A stretch of DNA of 64,000 bases from Piromyces finnis. Lineage: Eukaryota > Neocallimastigomycota > Neocallimastigomycetes > Neocallimastigales > Neocallimastigaceae. Location of the stretch: contig MCFH01000004.1 of the NCBI GenBank assembly GCA_002104945.1, forward strand, positions 1,092,001 to 1,156,000, in the 5' to 3' direction. The notes below the pieces were generated by a model, which was not told the origin of the DNA, did no database searches, and saw only the letters and a program-made list of their open reading frames with translations. The position numbers and the translations under genes are program-made. Positions 31,012 through 50,119 of this stretch are shown here, one piece after another (within the stretch, counting starts at the first letter, position 1; every line of letters begins with the position of its first letter).

Positions 31012-34000
31012 ATGTGGTGCACAAAATGTCATAATCACGTTTCTTTAATTAACAATGTTTACCCTTCACAACCAGGGGAAACTGGAGCAAAGGCTAATAA
31101 TCTATCATTTCTAGTATTTTATGCTGAATCAAGACCACAAAAGTTAACAAAGATTGGTGCTTATTTGGAAAAAAGAACAGCAAAGGACATATATTATTCT
31201 AGAATAGAGTAAATTTATATTAAATTTTTATTAAAATAAATTTCATATAATATATTCTTTTTATATTTATTATGCTAATTTATTTTTATGTAATATATAT
31301 TTAAAAAAATAAAATGAAATAAAATAAAAAAATACTTTTAAAGAAATTTAAAGGTTACCTTAACCATTTTAACAGTTTTAGTTGGTTCAAAATGTAAACA
31401 AAATTTAGATTTGTTTTTAATATCTGTTGTTAATATTTTAGCTAAAATGCTCGAAAGTCCAATAAATTTAGAAATCATTGAACAAATTTCTTCAACTGTA
31501 AGTTACACTTCTAATTAATATTTTAAAATATAAAATATTCTATTTAAAATATTAAATAAATTAAAAAATTAATATTATTTATTTATATAAATTTTCATAA
31601 TAAAGATTGTATCATTTTCCTCACACCACAATCATGTTATTCTTGATGTAGATTCATCATTTGTTACTCCTTACATGAAGATAATAAATATTCTTTGCAA
31701 ATATGTCCAAGATAATGAAAGTAATCCAGAAATTCAAAATAAAAAGAAAGTAGCATCGCTTAGAGCTATAAATGCTATTGTTTCAAACGATACATTTTTA
31801 AAATCGCCAAAAATTGATGAATTCTTAGAATACATCATTCCAGCTTTATTAGCTAATATTCAAGAAAGTAAAACAACAGGAATTAAGCTTTATCGTTCAC
31901 TATCTAACACTGATATTAGTGATGTAGATATTGATAATTTAGCTATTCAAAGTATAAATGAAATTATGCAACGAATTAACCCAGCTACATTTGATAAAGT
32001 ATTCAACCCAATTTATAAGTAAGTTAATTGAGATTTAATTAAATCATTGGATGTCGTTATTTCATTTTATTAATAAAAAATGAAGATTTATTTAATTATC
32101 ATAATTAATAATGTAATTTTTTATATTATAATATATATATATAGATATTTGGAAACAAATAATTACATGTTAAACAATAAGTATTTGATAAAGATTTTTA
32201 AGATATTTACAAAGGCTATGAATCCACAATACAGATATTTATTAGTTTTATATTCATTAAAACATTTAAAGGATTATACCACAGATATTGCTGTCCAAAC
32301 AAACATTATTTATGTATTATCAAATATTATTAAAAATGGTGGAGGTTCCGTTATTACTCATATTGAAGTATTAGATGTTCTTTCTGATTGTTTATTTGAA
32401 ACATTACAAAATAGTTCAAAGTATGATCCAAAAGATGTTGAAAATTTAGAAAATGCATATATTGATTGCATCAGTTCATTCTCTTCAAATGTTTCATATC
32501 CAGAACAAATGAATGATATAATGCAATTTTTAGTAAATCATTTAAAACTTGAAACTGCAAATAATGAAGTTATTTTAAAATGTAGAATATTTATTATTCG
32601 CTCATTACGATTTATTCTTGAACAAAGAATATCTTTTATTGAAAAGAATCCTACTTTCAATTCGCCATTACCAATTGAATTGTTTATTCCAACATTAGTT
32701 CTATTGAAGGATAACTCATTCAATTTACGTTTACAATATTATTTCTTCTTACTTTTATTAATGGATCAAATTAGTTCTAGTAATAATATACAAGAAGATA
32801 ATAAATATCATATTAGCAAATATAAATTTATGCAAAATGTTCATTCAATCTTATATGAATATACTCAAAAGAAGTTGAATCAACCGATTGATTTTATTAT
32901 GATTATCAATGTTTTCATTAAGAATATTCAAGTATTCTCACATGATGCTATCGTTGAAGCTGTTCCATTAATATTTGCATTAGAGGTATATATATCAGCA
33001 TATAAATGATGCTTTTTAATATATTAATATTTGTACTTGATAGCAATATTTTATAATTATTTTGATATATATTTTTTATTAAATTTAAATATTATTTTTA
33101 TTTAATATATAGGAAATTACAAAGGAAAAATATAAAAGTAAGGATGAAATAATGCTCCAATATGCAATTAATACAATGTTAGTTGAATTCTTCGACTACT
33201 TATCTGAATATTTGGGTAATGAATCATTAGGTAATTATATCGGTAAAATTAAGCAAAGTAAAGTTGAAAATAATGAATGGTGTAATGTTAATTTCACCAA
33301 TGCTGTAGTTTCTCAATGGTTAAATAAATCATTCAACGAAATAGAATGGAAGACTGATGATTTTAAAGAAACTTCTGTTTTCTTGGATCACGAATATATA
33401 ATATCAATTCTTAGTGATCATGAAGATTTAAAATCACATTTTGAAGATGAATTACAAGAATTATTAAATAAAAAATATACTTCAAATGGTTTCTTGTTAT
33501 ACAATAAGGATGATATTAATAACAGTAAAAGAATGAGTTATCATTCTATAGTAGATCCAAAATTAGTTAGAAATTCCATTCCACCACAAAGTCTTGTATG
33601 TATTTATATTGATCCTGTAAATTAATTTTTTCATTTTTTATAAATTTATGATTGATTAATTAATAATTTTAAAATATAATATTAAAATATTAGCGACGTG
33701 ACATAACTCATGCTTCCATTCATATTGAAGATTTGAAGGAAGTATTGGGTTCATATGAACAATTAGAAAGCCTTCATGATGAAAATATATTAGATTTTGA
33801 AGAAGATGAAGATGTAAGTTTAATTATATAATGCTATAAAATTATATAATTTAAAAAAGTTAATAGGTGAGTAGAGACTAATTTATAAAAACATTTATAT
33901 TTTAAATAAAAGAATGTTAAATTGACAGATGAAGTTAATGGTTTGTTAGACGAAATTACAAGGTAATAATTGTTTTTCATTTATATATGAAAAATATTAT

Positions 34001-34369
34001 TTATTCATTATCGGTATTATTTTGTTACAATAATACTAATTTAATATATAAAAATCAAAAATTTTAATAATATGTAGTCAATCAAGAATTAACGCTACTG
34101 AAAATAAAAATTCATCAGCAACATTAAGTAATCAACCAGTAATTTCGACATATGAAAATGTATTCAATAGTCCTGCAAAAAAGAATAATAAAACTATAAC
34201 AACTCAAGAAGAATATCCAATGACTAATATGGACAATCATATATTATATGCTCAAGACTCTTTTATAAATAATGACTATTCTTTACATTATGTAAGATCA
34301 ACAGAAAATCTTTTAAATGTATCGGTTGAAAAGAAAAAGAAAAAATATTCTAATATATCGAACTATTAG
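31012..34369 (+). CDS. EFR3: EFR3-like plasma-membrane scaffold of PI4-kinase
   Basis: Starts MWCTKCHNHVSLINNVYPSQ, matching the Cys-rich, probably palmitoylated EFR3 N-terminus. NLSFLVFYAESRPQKLTKIG and AYLEKRTAKDIYYSR align with the EFR3 signature KLTFYALSxPEKLDRIGxYL. Later exons give an all-helical repeat protein: QNLDLFLISVVNILAKMLES, VDSSFVTPYMKIINILCK, INPATFDKVFNPIYK and more, through about 33625, with three short exons at about 33695-34368 and a Ser/Asn-rich end (SVEKKKKKYSNISNY). EFR3 recruits the PI4KIII-alpha/TTC7 complex to the plasma membrane. First exon about 31012-31208; the second begins between 31343 and 31375. I could not make its phase fully consistent by hand around the T-run near 31375, so that junction is uncertain. 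Total is about 790 residues. Confidence 0.85.
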
Positions 34370-37046
<2,677 letters not shown>

Positions 37047-38827
37047 ATGTCCAACTATAGATTATCTCCTTTTGGTAATGATTTCATATATAAGCTTTAA
37101 TATTTATAATTTATAGTATATGATTTTTATGTTATTAGAAAATTAATATTAATAAGCATTTTATATACATAAATATATTAAATACACACAATTATTTTTA
37201 TTTTGTAATCATTATAATAATTAAATGAATAATGTTAATAATATTAATAAATTTCTCGGAAATAGAAAATGCTATTGCTGGTTCAGTCAGTTCAGCTTTT
37301 GCTAACACCATTACTTATCCACTTGATATGTAAATATCAATGATTTTATTCTATAATATTTTCTTTTTATATTATTAATGTTGTTATTTATTGTATTATA
37401 GTTTTTGGAAAAAATTGAGAAAAAAAATAAAATATTAATAAAATTATAAATTATAATTCAAAAAATCAGTGCTAAAACTCGTCTTCAAGTTCAAACTCAT
37501 TCAAATGATTTAAATGATGAAAAACTTTACAAAGGTACTATTGATTGTTTAAGACGTATGATTAAGGAAGAAGGTATTGACGGTCTTTATTCCGGTCTTT
37601 TCTCTTCTCTTTTTGGTACAGTTGCAAGTTCTTTTGCCTACTTCTTTTGGTACTCCCTTGTTAAAAAGGGTTATTATAAGCAAAGACCACAAGCTCTTGA
37701 AAAGCCACTTTCTATGAAAGTTGAATTAACTTTAGGTGGTATTGCTGGTATTGTTTCTCATTTATGTACTTTACCAATTTCAGTTGTTACTACTAGGTAA
37801 TTATTATTATTTTTTCTTGGAGTATTTAAGCATTAGAGAAAATGATATATATACAAAAGTTTGATTTTTAATTTTTTATTTTAATATTGCATTTATTATG
37901 AATTAATAAAAAATATATAATGCAACTAATATATATATATATATTGTTTTTAAAAACTTTATAATTAATTTTTTTTATTTAATATTCAAGACAACAAACT
38001 ACTGCTCCAGAAAACCGTAAGAACTTTTTCAGTACTATCTCTGAAGTTGTCAAGGATGATGGTATTACTGGTCTCTGGAAAGGTAAATAAAAAATAAAAG
38101 AAAAAAAATAATTTTAAAAGTTTATTTAGTAAATAAAGAAATTTTTATATTAAATATATTATATTTTATTTTTCTATTAAAAAGGTCTTAAGCCATCTGT
38201 TATGCTTACTATAAATCCAGCTGTTACTTACAGTGTTTTCGAACGCTGTAAGTCTGGTTTATTAGAAAGCCGTAAAAACAAGGGAAAAAAGATGGAACTT
38301 AGTTCTGGTGAAGTTTTCCTTATCGGTGCTTTTGCCAAAACTGTTGCTACTATTGTTACTTATCCATTAATTATGGCTAAGATTAAGTTACAATGGAAGC
38401 CAATAAAGAAAGAAAATGAAACCGAAGAAGAACGTAAAGAGAGAGAACAAAAGACTTATAACGGTATTATTGATGTTATTAAGAAGTCATATAAGTCTGA
38501 TGGTATTCCAGGATTATACCAAGTAAGTTAAATAATTTTATAAAAGCTTAAAAGAACAATATAAATAATGATAATTGTTAATATTCTTTTTATAATATAT
38601 TTAAATTTATAACATCTTTAAATATTTTATTATTATTCAAATAACAATAGGGTATGCAAGCTCAAATTTTAAAGGCTGTTCTTACCCAAGCTATATTATT
38701 TGTTAGTAAGGAAAAATTAAACTTATACACATACATCGCTATCTGTTACTTAAAGAATCATGTTAAGCTTCAAAAGCCAAAAAATGAATCTGTTCATCCA
38801 TTATATAACGTTGAAACAAAACTTTAA
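37047..38827 (+). CDS. Mitochondrial-carrier-family transporter, PMP34/SLC25A17-like
   Basis: Six exons (37047-37077, 37266-37329, 37470-37796, 37991-38082, 38185-38522, 38651-38827) give 342 residues. There are three carrier repeats. The first signature YPLDIAKTRLQVQ is canonical; the second (LPISVVTTRQQ) and third (YPLIMAKIKLQW) lack the usual acidic residue, as in peroxisomal carriers. IKEEGIDGLYSGLFSSLFGT, WKGLKPSVMLTINPAVTYSV and FLIGAFAKTVATIVTYPL resemble PMP34/Ant1 (INPAIQ, IGAVAKAIATTVTYPL), which in relatives exchange ATP or CoA/NAD across the peroxisome membrane. Anaerobic fungi have hydrogenosomes, so a hydrogenosomal site is also possible. Codons are richer in GGT, GCT and CGT than in neighbouring genes, suggesting high expression. 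Confidence 0.88.
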
Positions 38828-39582
38828 GTTCGTTCCATAATATAATTAAAAAAACAAAAAAAACAAAATCAAATACAGAAAGTAAAAAAAATCATATTAT
38901 TTTTAATTTCATTAGATGCAACAAATAGCAATAAAATTTTAAATATATTTATTTAAATAAAAAAAAATATAAAACAAAAAATTAAAAAGTAATCTTATAG
39001 TTATATCTTGAATTAATTATAAAATAATTTTTAATACATAAACAAGCATGATAAAATAATAATCTAATTGAATTTTACAAAAGGAGGTTTATAATTATTG
39101 ACAATATAAAAAAATTAGTAAATTAAAACAAAAAGATTATAAATTTAATTTTTACAATAAGTTTTATTTATATGTTTATTAAATATATAGTATAGAATAT
39201 TATTATTATTATTATTATTTTTTTTTATAATGAAAAAAAAAAAAAATATTTAAAAAAAAGTAATAATAAGTAATTACATAATTATTAGCAATACAAAAAA
39301 TTAGTAAATTAAAACAACAAAATTATAAATTTAATTTTTATAATAAATTTTATTTATAGTTTATTAATAGAAATATGATTGAAAAATTGTTAGTTTTTTT
39401 TTTTTATAATAATTAATAAAAAGTAACAAAGAGTTATTTAAAAAATAAAATTAAAAAAAAAAAAAAATAATTGTGTAAATTTGAGTGTAAAACTTTTTTT
39501 TTTTGACATGAAATTAAAGTTAACCAAAAAAAAATTTTTTTTTTTTTTTTTTAAAATTAAATATTTTTATTATTTTTCTTTT
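38828..39582. other. Convergent 3' spacer with a direct duplication
   Basis: AT-rich. Holds two about 88-bp imperfect copies (39091-39180 and 39278-39365) and several homopolymer runs; no gene seen. Confidence 0.65.
39091..39365. repeat. Imperfect direct repeat, two copies of about 88 bp
   Basis: Copy 1 39091-39180 and copy 2 39278-39365 share ATAATTATT, then AAAATTAGTAAATTAAAACA, then ATTATAAATTTAATTTTTA with few mismatches. Confidence 0.7.
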
Positions 39583-40602
39583 TTAGTTATCATCAGTAAT
39601 AATATTTTCTTTCAATTTAGAACTCTTAATTTTTGATTTAGAATGATGTCCACTACTGCTACCTTCGGTACTATGATTACTTGTTTTTGAAAGTTTACGT
39701 GATTCACGGCGTGATGATGTATGTGATTGTAATTCTGATGCTATATCAGTAAGATTATTGTCTTCATCTTTAATAGATTTCTTACTATGATGTCTTGAGG
39801 TTATATTATTAACATCTAATAAAGAGGAGGTATTTGAACTTGATTTATTAATTTTAATACTAGAACTACTATCAATATTTTGACGTACCAAAATTTTATC
39901 TTTACTTTCTTCACTTATTTTATGATCACTCTTTGTTTTTAGTTTTGAAGTCTTTTCTTTTGTTGGTTCCAATATAGGATCACCAGTAACATTTAATTTA
40001 TGAACAGTAATGAAATCTGCATAACCTTTTTTAAAGATGAATTTTAAGTATTTTGCTTTAGTGTCAGGTGGTATAGAAAATGAAGTAGTTTGAATAGTTC
40101 CATCTTGTATTTCTATTATATGTATAATATTTATTAAGGGAGAAAAAAAATTATTATTATTATTATTTTATTATTTTTTTTTAAATATTTATATTATATT
40201 ATTTTATTATGTGTTGGAAATGTAGGAGAATATATAAAAACGAAGCAATTATAAAACACATAATTATTATTATATATTTAAAATATTATACCTTGAGAGT
40301 TTAAAGTTTTAAATTCTTTAATATTAGTATTTGAACTTTCTAAAATTACATGATTCACTTATATAATGGAATATATATACGGAACTAATAGTTAATATGA
40401 TGATTATATCCAGAAAAAAAAGAATAAACATAATTATCCTATATACCTTTCATTGTTGTTAATGTAACAGTTTTTAATAGAACACTTGAAGAAAGAGCTA
40501 TGATAATTTCTTGTGGGAATAGTCCAGTTGAAATCCAAAAAGTATTTATACGTCTATATTCATTTATTATTTTCCATTATATTTTTTTTAATTTTTATAT
40601 GA

Positions 40603-40639
<37 letters not shown>

Positions 40640-40827
40640 TAAATACTATTTCATATTTTTATTTCACAATAAATAAATAATTATATATCTAAAATTTACC
40701 CATCTACTATATTTTCCATTCCATGTCTACTGTCAAGAGATGTTGCCATAAGTACTTTCATCTTAAATTGTTTTCCCTCATTTACTGAACTAGTGATTGT
40801 GTCTGTTTCAATTTCAGTTGAAATCAT
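39583..40827 (-). CDS. IFT25: IFT25 (HSPB11) intraflagellar transport protein with Ser-rich tail
   Basis: Four exons from ATG 40827: 40827-40700, about 40555-40448, about 40358-40294 and about 40118-39583, some 275 residues. The core reads KVLMATSLDSRHGMENIVDG, then NTFWISTGLFPQEIIIALSS, EFKTLNSQ and KYLKFIFKKGYADFITVHKL. It closely follows human HSPB11/IFT25 (ATSSDEKHPPENIIDG, TFWTTTGMFPQEFII, ATYLRFIIxSAFDHFASVHS). IFT25 pairs with IFT27 at the edge of the IFT-B complex. The family is normally about 140 residues; here about 130 residues of Ser/Lys/His-rich sequence are added at the C-terminus (SHTSSRRESRKLSKTSNHST). The tail has no domain I recognise. Confidence 0.9.
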
Positions 40828-41745
40828 TTTTAACTTTTATTTTTCTTTAAAACAAACATAAAAACATTTTAAAAATAATATAATAATCTTAATAATTTAT
40901 TTCGTTTATATATATATATATATACAATTTATTATATATTATTAAATGAATACAAACCAATTAATGCTTTTTTTTTTAATCTTACTGTTCTTCTTCTTCT
41001 TCTTCTTCTTATTTTTTCTTTTTGTAAAAAAGTATTTAATATTATTATTAATTATTAAATCAATATTTTTATTAATAATTGATAGCACTAAATATTTAAG
41101 TATTTATGTAATATCTGTAAATTAAAAAATTAAAAGTGAATTTAATTTTATTTTTCAAATTAAATTAATATAAAATTACTAAAACTTTAATTTATAATAT
41201 TTTATTAAATATCAATTAATTCTCAAAAGTTAAAGTAAATAAATAATTGTTAGATTATGTAAAATGTAAAATATATATATAAAGCGTAGTAAAGTTTAAT
41301 TATAGTAGTCATATTATTTTAACACGTAGCTTTTGATTATAAAATAATTTGGAATATATTAACTCTTATAGTATTTCAAAAAGAATCTTTTGAAATAAAA
41401 CCTCTTCAGAATAAAATATTATATCATTATATAATGGAGTGTAATGTTCATTTTAAAAATAACATTATAATTATTTTGGAGAAATTTTAAAAATTAAGTA
41501 AAAAACGTAGAAAACAAAAGATGAATTAATAATGATAAAATATTTTAAAATAATAAGACATTGGAAAATCTACTAATATTAAGTAAGTTTTAAAAGTAAT
41601 AGTAATCATATATATATTATACAAGAGTAAAATTTGAGTTTATTTTTATTTTTTATTTTTTTTATTAATTTTATTATTTCTATTATTTAGAAAAAGTATA
41701 TTTATATATTTTGTTTTATCCACATATATAACAGATAACAGACTA
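40828..41745. other. Intergenic, 0.9 kb
   Basis: Upstream of IFT25 and downstream of the primase gene, both on the minus strand. A short (TCT)n at about 40991-41010; otherwise plain AT-rich DNA. Confidence 0.6.
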
Positions 41746-41917
41746 TTAATAATCAAGATTTCTTTCACTTATCTCTCTTTTAATAATTCTCATTTGATTA
41801 ATTTCATCTTCAAGCGATTTTACAAAATCAGAAAATTGTTTTATGTATGGAGCAATGGCTGTATTATTTTGTAAATCTAATTATATTTTTTATATAATTT
41901 TTATGTTTAATTAAAAT

Positions 41918-41962
<45 letters not shown>

Positions 41963-44261
41963 ATATTACTAAAATATTACCATTTGGTGATGGTGATATT
42001 CCATTTTCTCTTCGACTATCAATTTCTTCACATAATTCATTTAAAGTAGGAACATCAAATGGATTAAAATCATCGCAATTTTCGGGATTTATTGGAACAC
42101 ATACACGACCTTTATAGAAAAAATGATTAAATATTAAGATAAATGATTCTAGAAATGAATGATGGTTCAATATATTTAATAAAGTCACTAAATTAAAATA
42201 CCTGTTCCTGGGTGAATACAGAATGGACTCTTAAGTAAGTGATTCAAATGTAATGAAACGTTAAAATCAAGACGAGGATAGGTATATTGAAAAATAATAT
42301 CACGTTCTAAATTTTCTAGTTCATTTTTTTTTGGCTTTCTCTAAAGTTCAATAATAGATTTATAAAATTTGTTATATTAAATATATATGATTATTATCAT
42401 TATTTTTTTCTTTTTATAATTAATATATAAAATTTTTATTTTATTTATTTAATGATAATAATAAAGTATACTAACTGCTTTAGATTTTTCTCTTTCAATT
42501 TCTTTTACAAATTCATTCCATTTATTTTGTGGTGAATGTATTGAATTTTTCCAAGAGTTTCTTAAATTATTTCTTATATCTTCATATGGTATTATAGATA
42601 AAAGGTTTTCGTAATATTCTTCTTTATTAAATATATCCATATCTTCTAATATCAATTTTGGGAAATACTGTTTTATTATATCATATGCATAACTACGTTA
42701 TAATTCATAAAAATAAAAAAAATATTAATTAATCAATAAGCTGATATTGATGCTTATATTGATATATTTATTATTTGCTAAAAGAAATTGTAAAGATTAT
42801 ATATATATATTGGTTAGCTATATACTTTAATGATGGATGAAGAATTTTTGGTAATTTAACTTTTCTTGATTGTTGTTCACCACCTTTAATAATTTCTAAA
42901 TAACTAACAATAGCTTTTCTTGCACTTTCACTTAATTTTCTAGCTCTGTTGTCACATACCCAACAGTGAACACCACGACGACCACTATATACCCAAAGAA
43001 TTTTCTTAAAGCCGAAATCATCTTTTTATAATTATTATTATTATATAATTAAAAAATAATATTAATATATTTTACTTTTAAAAATGACATATATATAGGT
43101 TATTTAAAATTATTTTGAATTATTTTGTGTTCAACCTCTTAATGCTCTGTCGATGATTTTGATTGAAATAGTCATAAATGTCCAGCATTTTTTACATATA
43201 TTTCCACCAGTACAACAAGTTCTAATATCATCATAATCGGTCATATCAATATCAAAAACTAATTCTTTTTCTTTTGGCTTAAAACGGTTCATTATAGTTT
43301 TCCTTGTTTTTGGCTATTTATCCATATATATATAAAACAAAAATTTATTATTTAATTATATAAAAAAAAATATAATAATTACATAAAAAAAAAAAAAAAA
43401 AAAAAAAAAATTACCTTAGAATTATAAACAGCTCCAATATCAATTTTCTTTGGGATATATTCTAAAAGTTTTTCTTTAAATTCTTTCTCGGTTTCAAAAG
43501 ATTGAAATCTCAAATAAACTTCTGGATGAAGTGTAAAACTGAATTCCCTATGAGTAAAGTAATCTTTATCAACTATTTATTCATTATGAATTTTAATAAT
43601 GTATAAAAAGAATTCAATTGAATATTGTTTCATTGTTATTAGTAAATAATTTCATCTATCTCTTTAATAATAATCTTTATTTCTTTAAAATTTACCATTT
43701 CCATAACTTAACCATTTATAGTATTTTTTAATTGGGAAAAAGAACTCATAATAGTTTTTTAAGTTATCAAGAAATTTTTTATCTTCAATACTGTTATTAA
43801 ATAAATATAAATAAATAAATAAAAAAGTGACAATATTTATTTAACATTGCAATATTATTATGCTAATTAAAAAATAATTTAAAAAATTATACTATAACAA
43901 TAATAATAAAGAAAAATTAATATATATACCTTAAATTTAAAAATTTTTGACTAACAGAACTATTTATAGAAGTCACACGGGTATTTGAATTAATGATAGA
44001 ATTTTGTGTTGAATTGAAATTTAAATTTGTTGAATTAGATTGTGTTGACATTTTCATTGTTTTTCCAGGTTGTGGAGACATTAGGAACTTTATATCATCT
44101 TCATCAATATCAATATCATCTAAATTATCATCTCCAAATTCATCGTCATCTTTTAGTTGTTCAGTATTTTCTGAAATATTTAAATTATTAACATCCTCTG
44201 TTGCATCTTTTATTAATGCATCTTGAATTTCAACTTCATCAACATCCATAGAATTATCCAT
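41746..44261 (-). CDS. PRI1: DNA primase catalytic (small) subunit
   Basis: ATG at 44261 ([14 protein letters not shown]); eight or so exons to TAA at 41746-41748. The primase fold is clear: [43 protein letters not shown] with the catalytic Asp residues; [19 protein letters not shown] zinc site; [40 protein letters not shown] near the end. It makes RNA primers within the polymerase alpha-primase complex. The first exon (43932-44261) encodes about 110 acidic and Ser/Thr/Asn-rich residues before the conserved start ([20 protein letters not shown]); animal and yeast enzymes lack such an extension. Introns include an A-run at 43385-43410 and a T-run at 41922-41947. The start codon choice rests on ATG position only. 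Confidence 0.95.
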
Positions 44262-45091
44262 TTTAGTCAATATATATTATTAATTATTGAATTATATTCT
44301 AATTATTTTTGAATTTTTAAAAATATAAAAGTACCATTTGAAAAATAATTCATATTACATATTATCAAATTAAATTTTAATATACATATTTTATTTTTAT
44401 ATTTAAGAAGGAAAGAATTAATAAATTTAAAATAATAAATATATATATATATACATTTCATTATATGCTTATGTATTATAAATAATTAGGTTATTTGATT
44501 AACTTACTATATAAGTAGTTAATAATTATTAGTATATATTTAATACAATAAAGAAGTAAGTTTTAAGATTTTGTTATAAATTACAAAAAAATTATAATGT
44601 AAATTAAAAAATATAAAATAAAATTATTTTTATTGGTTAAAATCTTGGACAACATTGAAATTAATCATTTTAGTAATTTATACCAATTTTTTAATTAATA
44701 TTTGAAAAATATACTATGTTTTGTTAATTAAAAATAAATAAATAAATATAAAATATCTCAATATATAAGCGGTTTGATTCATATATATTTTCTCTATTTA
44801 TTTTATTATTTTTTATTTTAAAAAGAAAGGATAGTTTAAAATATATATATTTGGAAAAAATTATATTGCAACTATTATATAATGTTATTATTTCTTTGAT
44901 AATTAATAGGAATTTTATTTATAATTTTAATTTATTTTTCTTTTTAAAAAACTAATTTTAATATATTATTTAAACTACAATTTTTTTATTTATTTTATTT
45001 TTTTAAGATATTCGCTATAAATATAGATTAATTGATTATTGTATCTTTTTAAATAACTAGATAAAACAATTGGTATTAATTAATTAAATAC
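44262..45091. other. Intergenic, 0.8 kb
   Basis: AT-rich, upstream of PRI1 and downstream of ARMC8. No gene or motif supported. Confidence 0.6.
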
Positions 45092-49015
<3,924 letters not shown>

Positions 49016-50119
49016 CTTGTTAGAATATGATTCTTTTTTATGATTTTTTTTTTTATATATATATATATAAATATAATTATTGTTATGTTCTTATGAATTT
49101 TATTTTATTTTTTTTAGTAAGTTTATTATATTTAGTATTTTGCTTTAATTAACTAAATTTTATTTAAATGTACGCATATAAATATATCTATAATTTATTA
49201 AGATAATAATATATATAATAAATATATACAAAGGATTTTAACATAAATATTGTGTAGAATTCTTAAGTATTATATAAAATTAAATGGTTAATAATATATA
49301 TATATTTCTTTTATTTTTATTACACAGTTATTTTTCTTATTTTATTATTTATTATTTTATTAATTAAATAATAAAACGATACAATGAATAAAAAGGAAAG
49401 AAAAATAAAATTATAGATTCAGCAGTAAATTAATTAGAGAAATACTTATTTATAAATAGAATTCAAATAAAAAAATGATAATTAATTATTACTTTTTTAA
49501 TTGTTATTTTTGTTATATTTTTTTTTCTTATTAAAATAATAAAAGGTTCCAAAATTTTAAAATGAAGGATTTCAATTATTTAATAATAACTAAGAAAACT
49601 TTTTTATTATTATTTATTTATTACTTTTGATATTTCCTTTTTAAAATACGATTTTCACTTTTAATTATTTTATTAATTAAATTATTTTAAAAAAAAATTT
49701 AATTAAAATAAATTATTTTTTTTAAAAAAAATAATATATAAAACCTTTTATTCTAATATATGATTATTATAATTCAATAAAATGGAATAATTAATTTTTG
49801 ATTAAATTTTAAAATAAAAAACTTTCAATTTCGATATATAGTACAATATATACAATAATTTTATTTAAATACGAATATTAAAAAATACGTATTAATAATT
49901 TTTATAGAAAGTTAATAGATAAAAAATTGATTTTTTTTTTGGTATGTTACATGTTAAAGTGTATATAATTATTAATAATTTAAAGCTATAATGATATATG
50001 AAATTTAACGTTTTTAAATAATAAATGTATAAATGGTATCTTTTTTTAAAAAAAATTAAAAAAATTTTTTTCGCAATAATAAATAAAAAATATATAAATA
50101 ATTACTATCAATAATAATA
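49016..50119. other. Intergenic, 1.1 kb
   Basis: AT-rich, upstream of ARMC8; nothing recognisable. Confidence 0.6.

Noticed and set aside
43993-44226. 77-residue plus-strand frame
   Set aside because: Antisense of the primase first exon.
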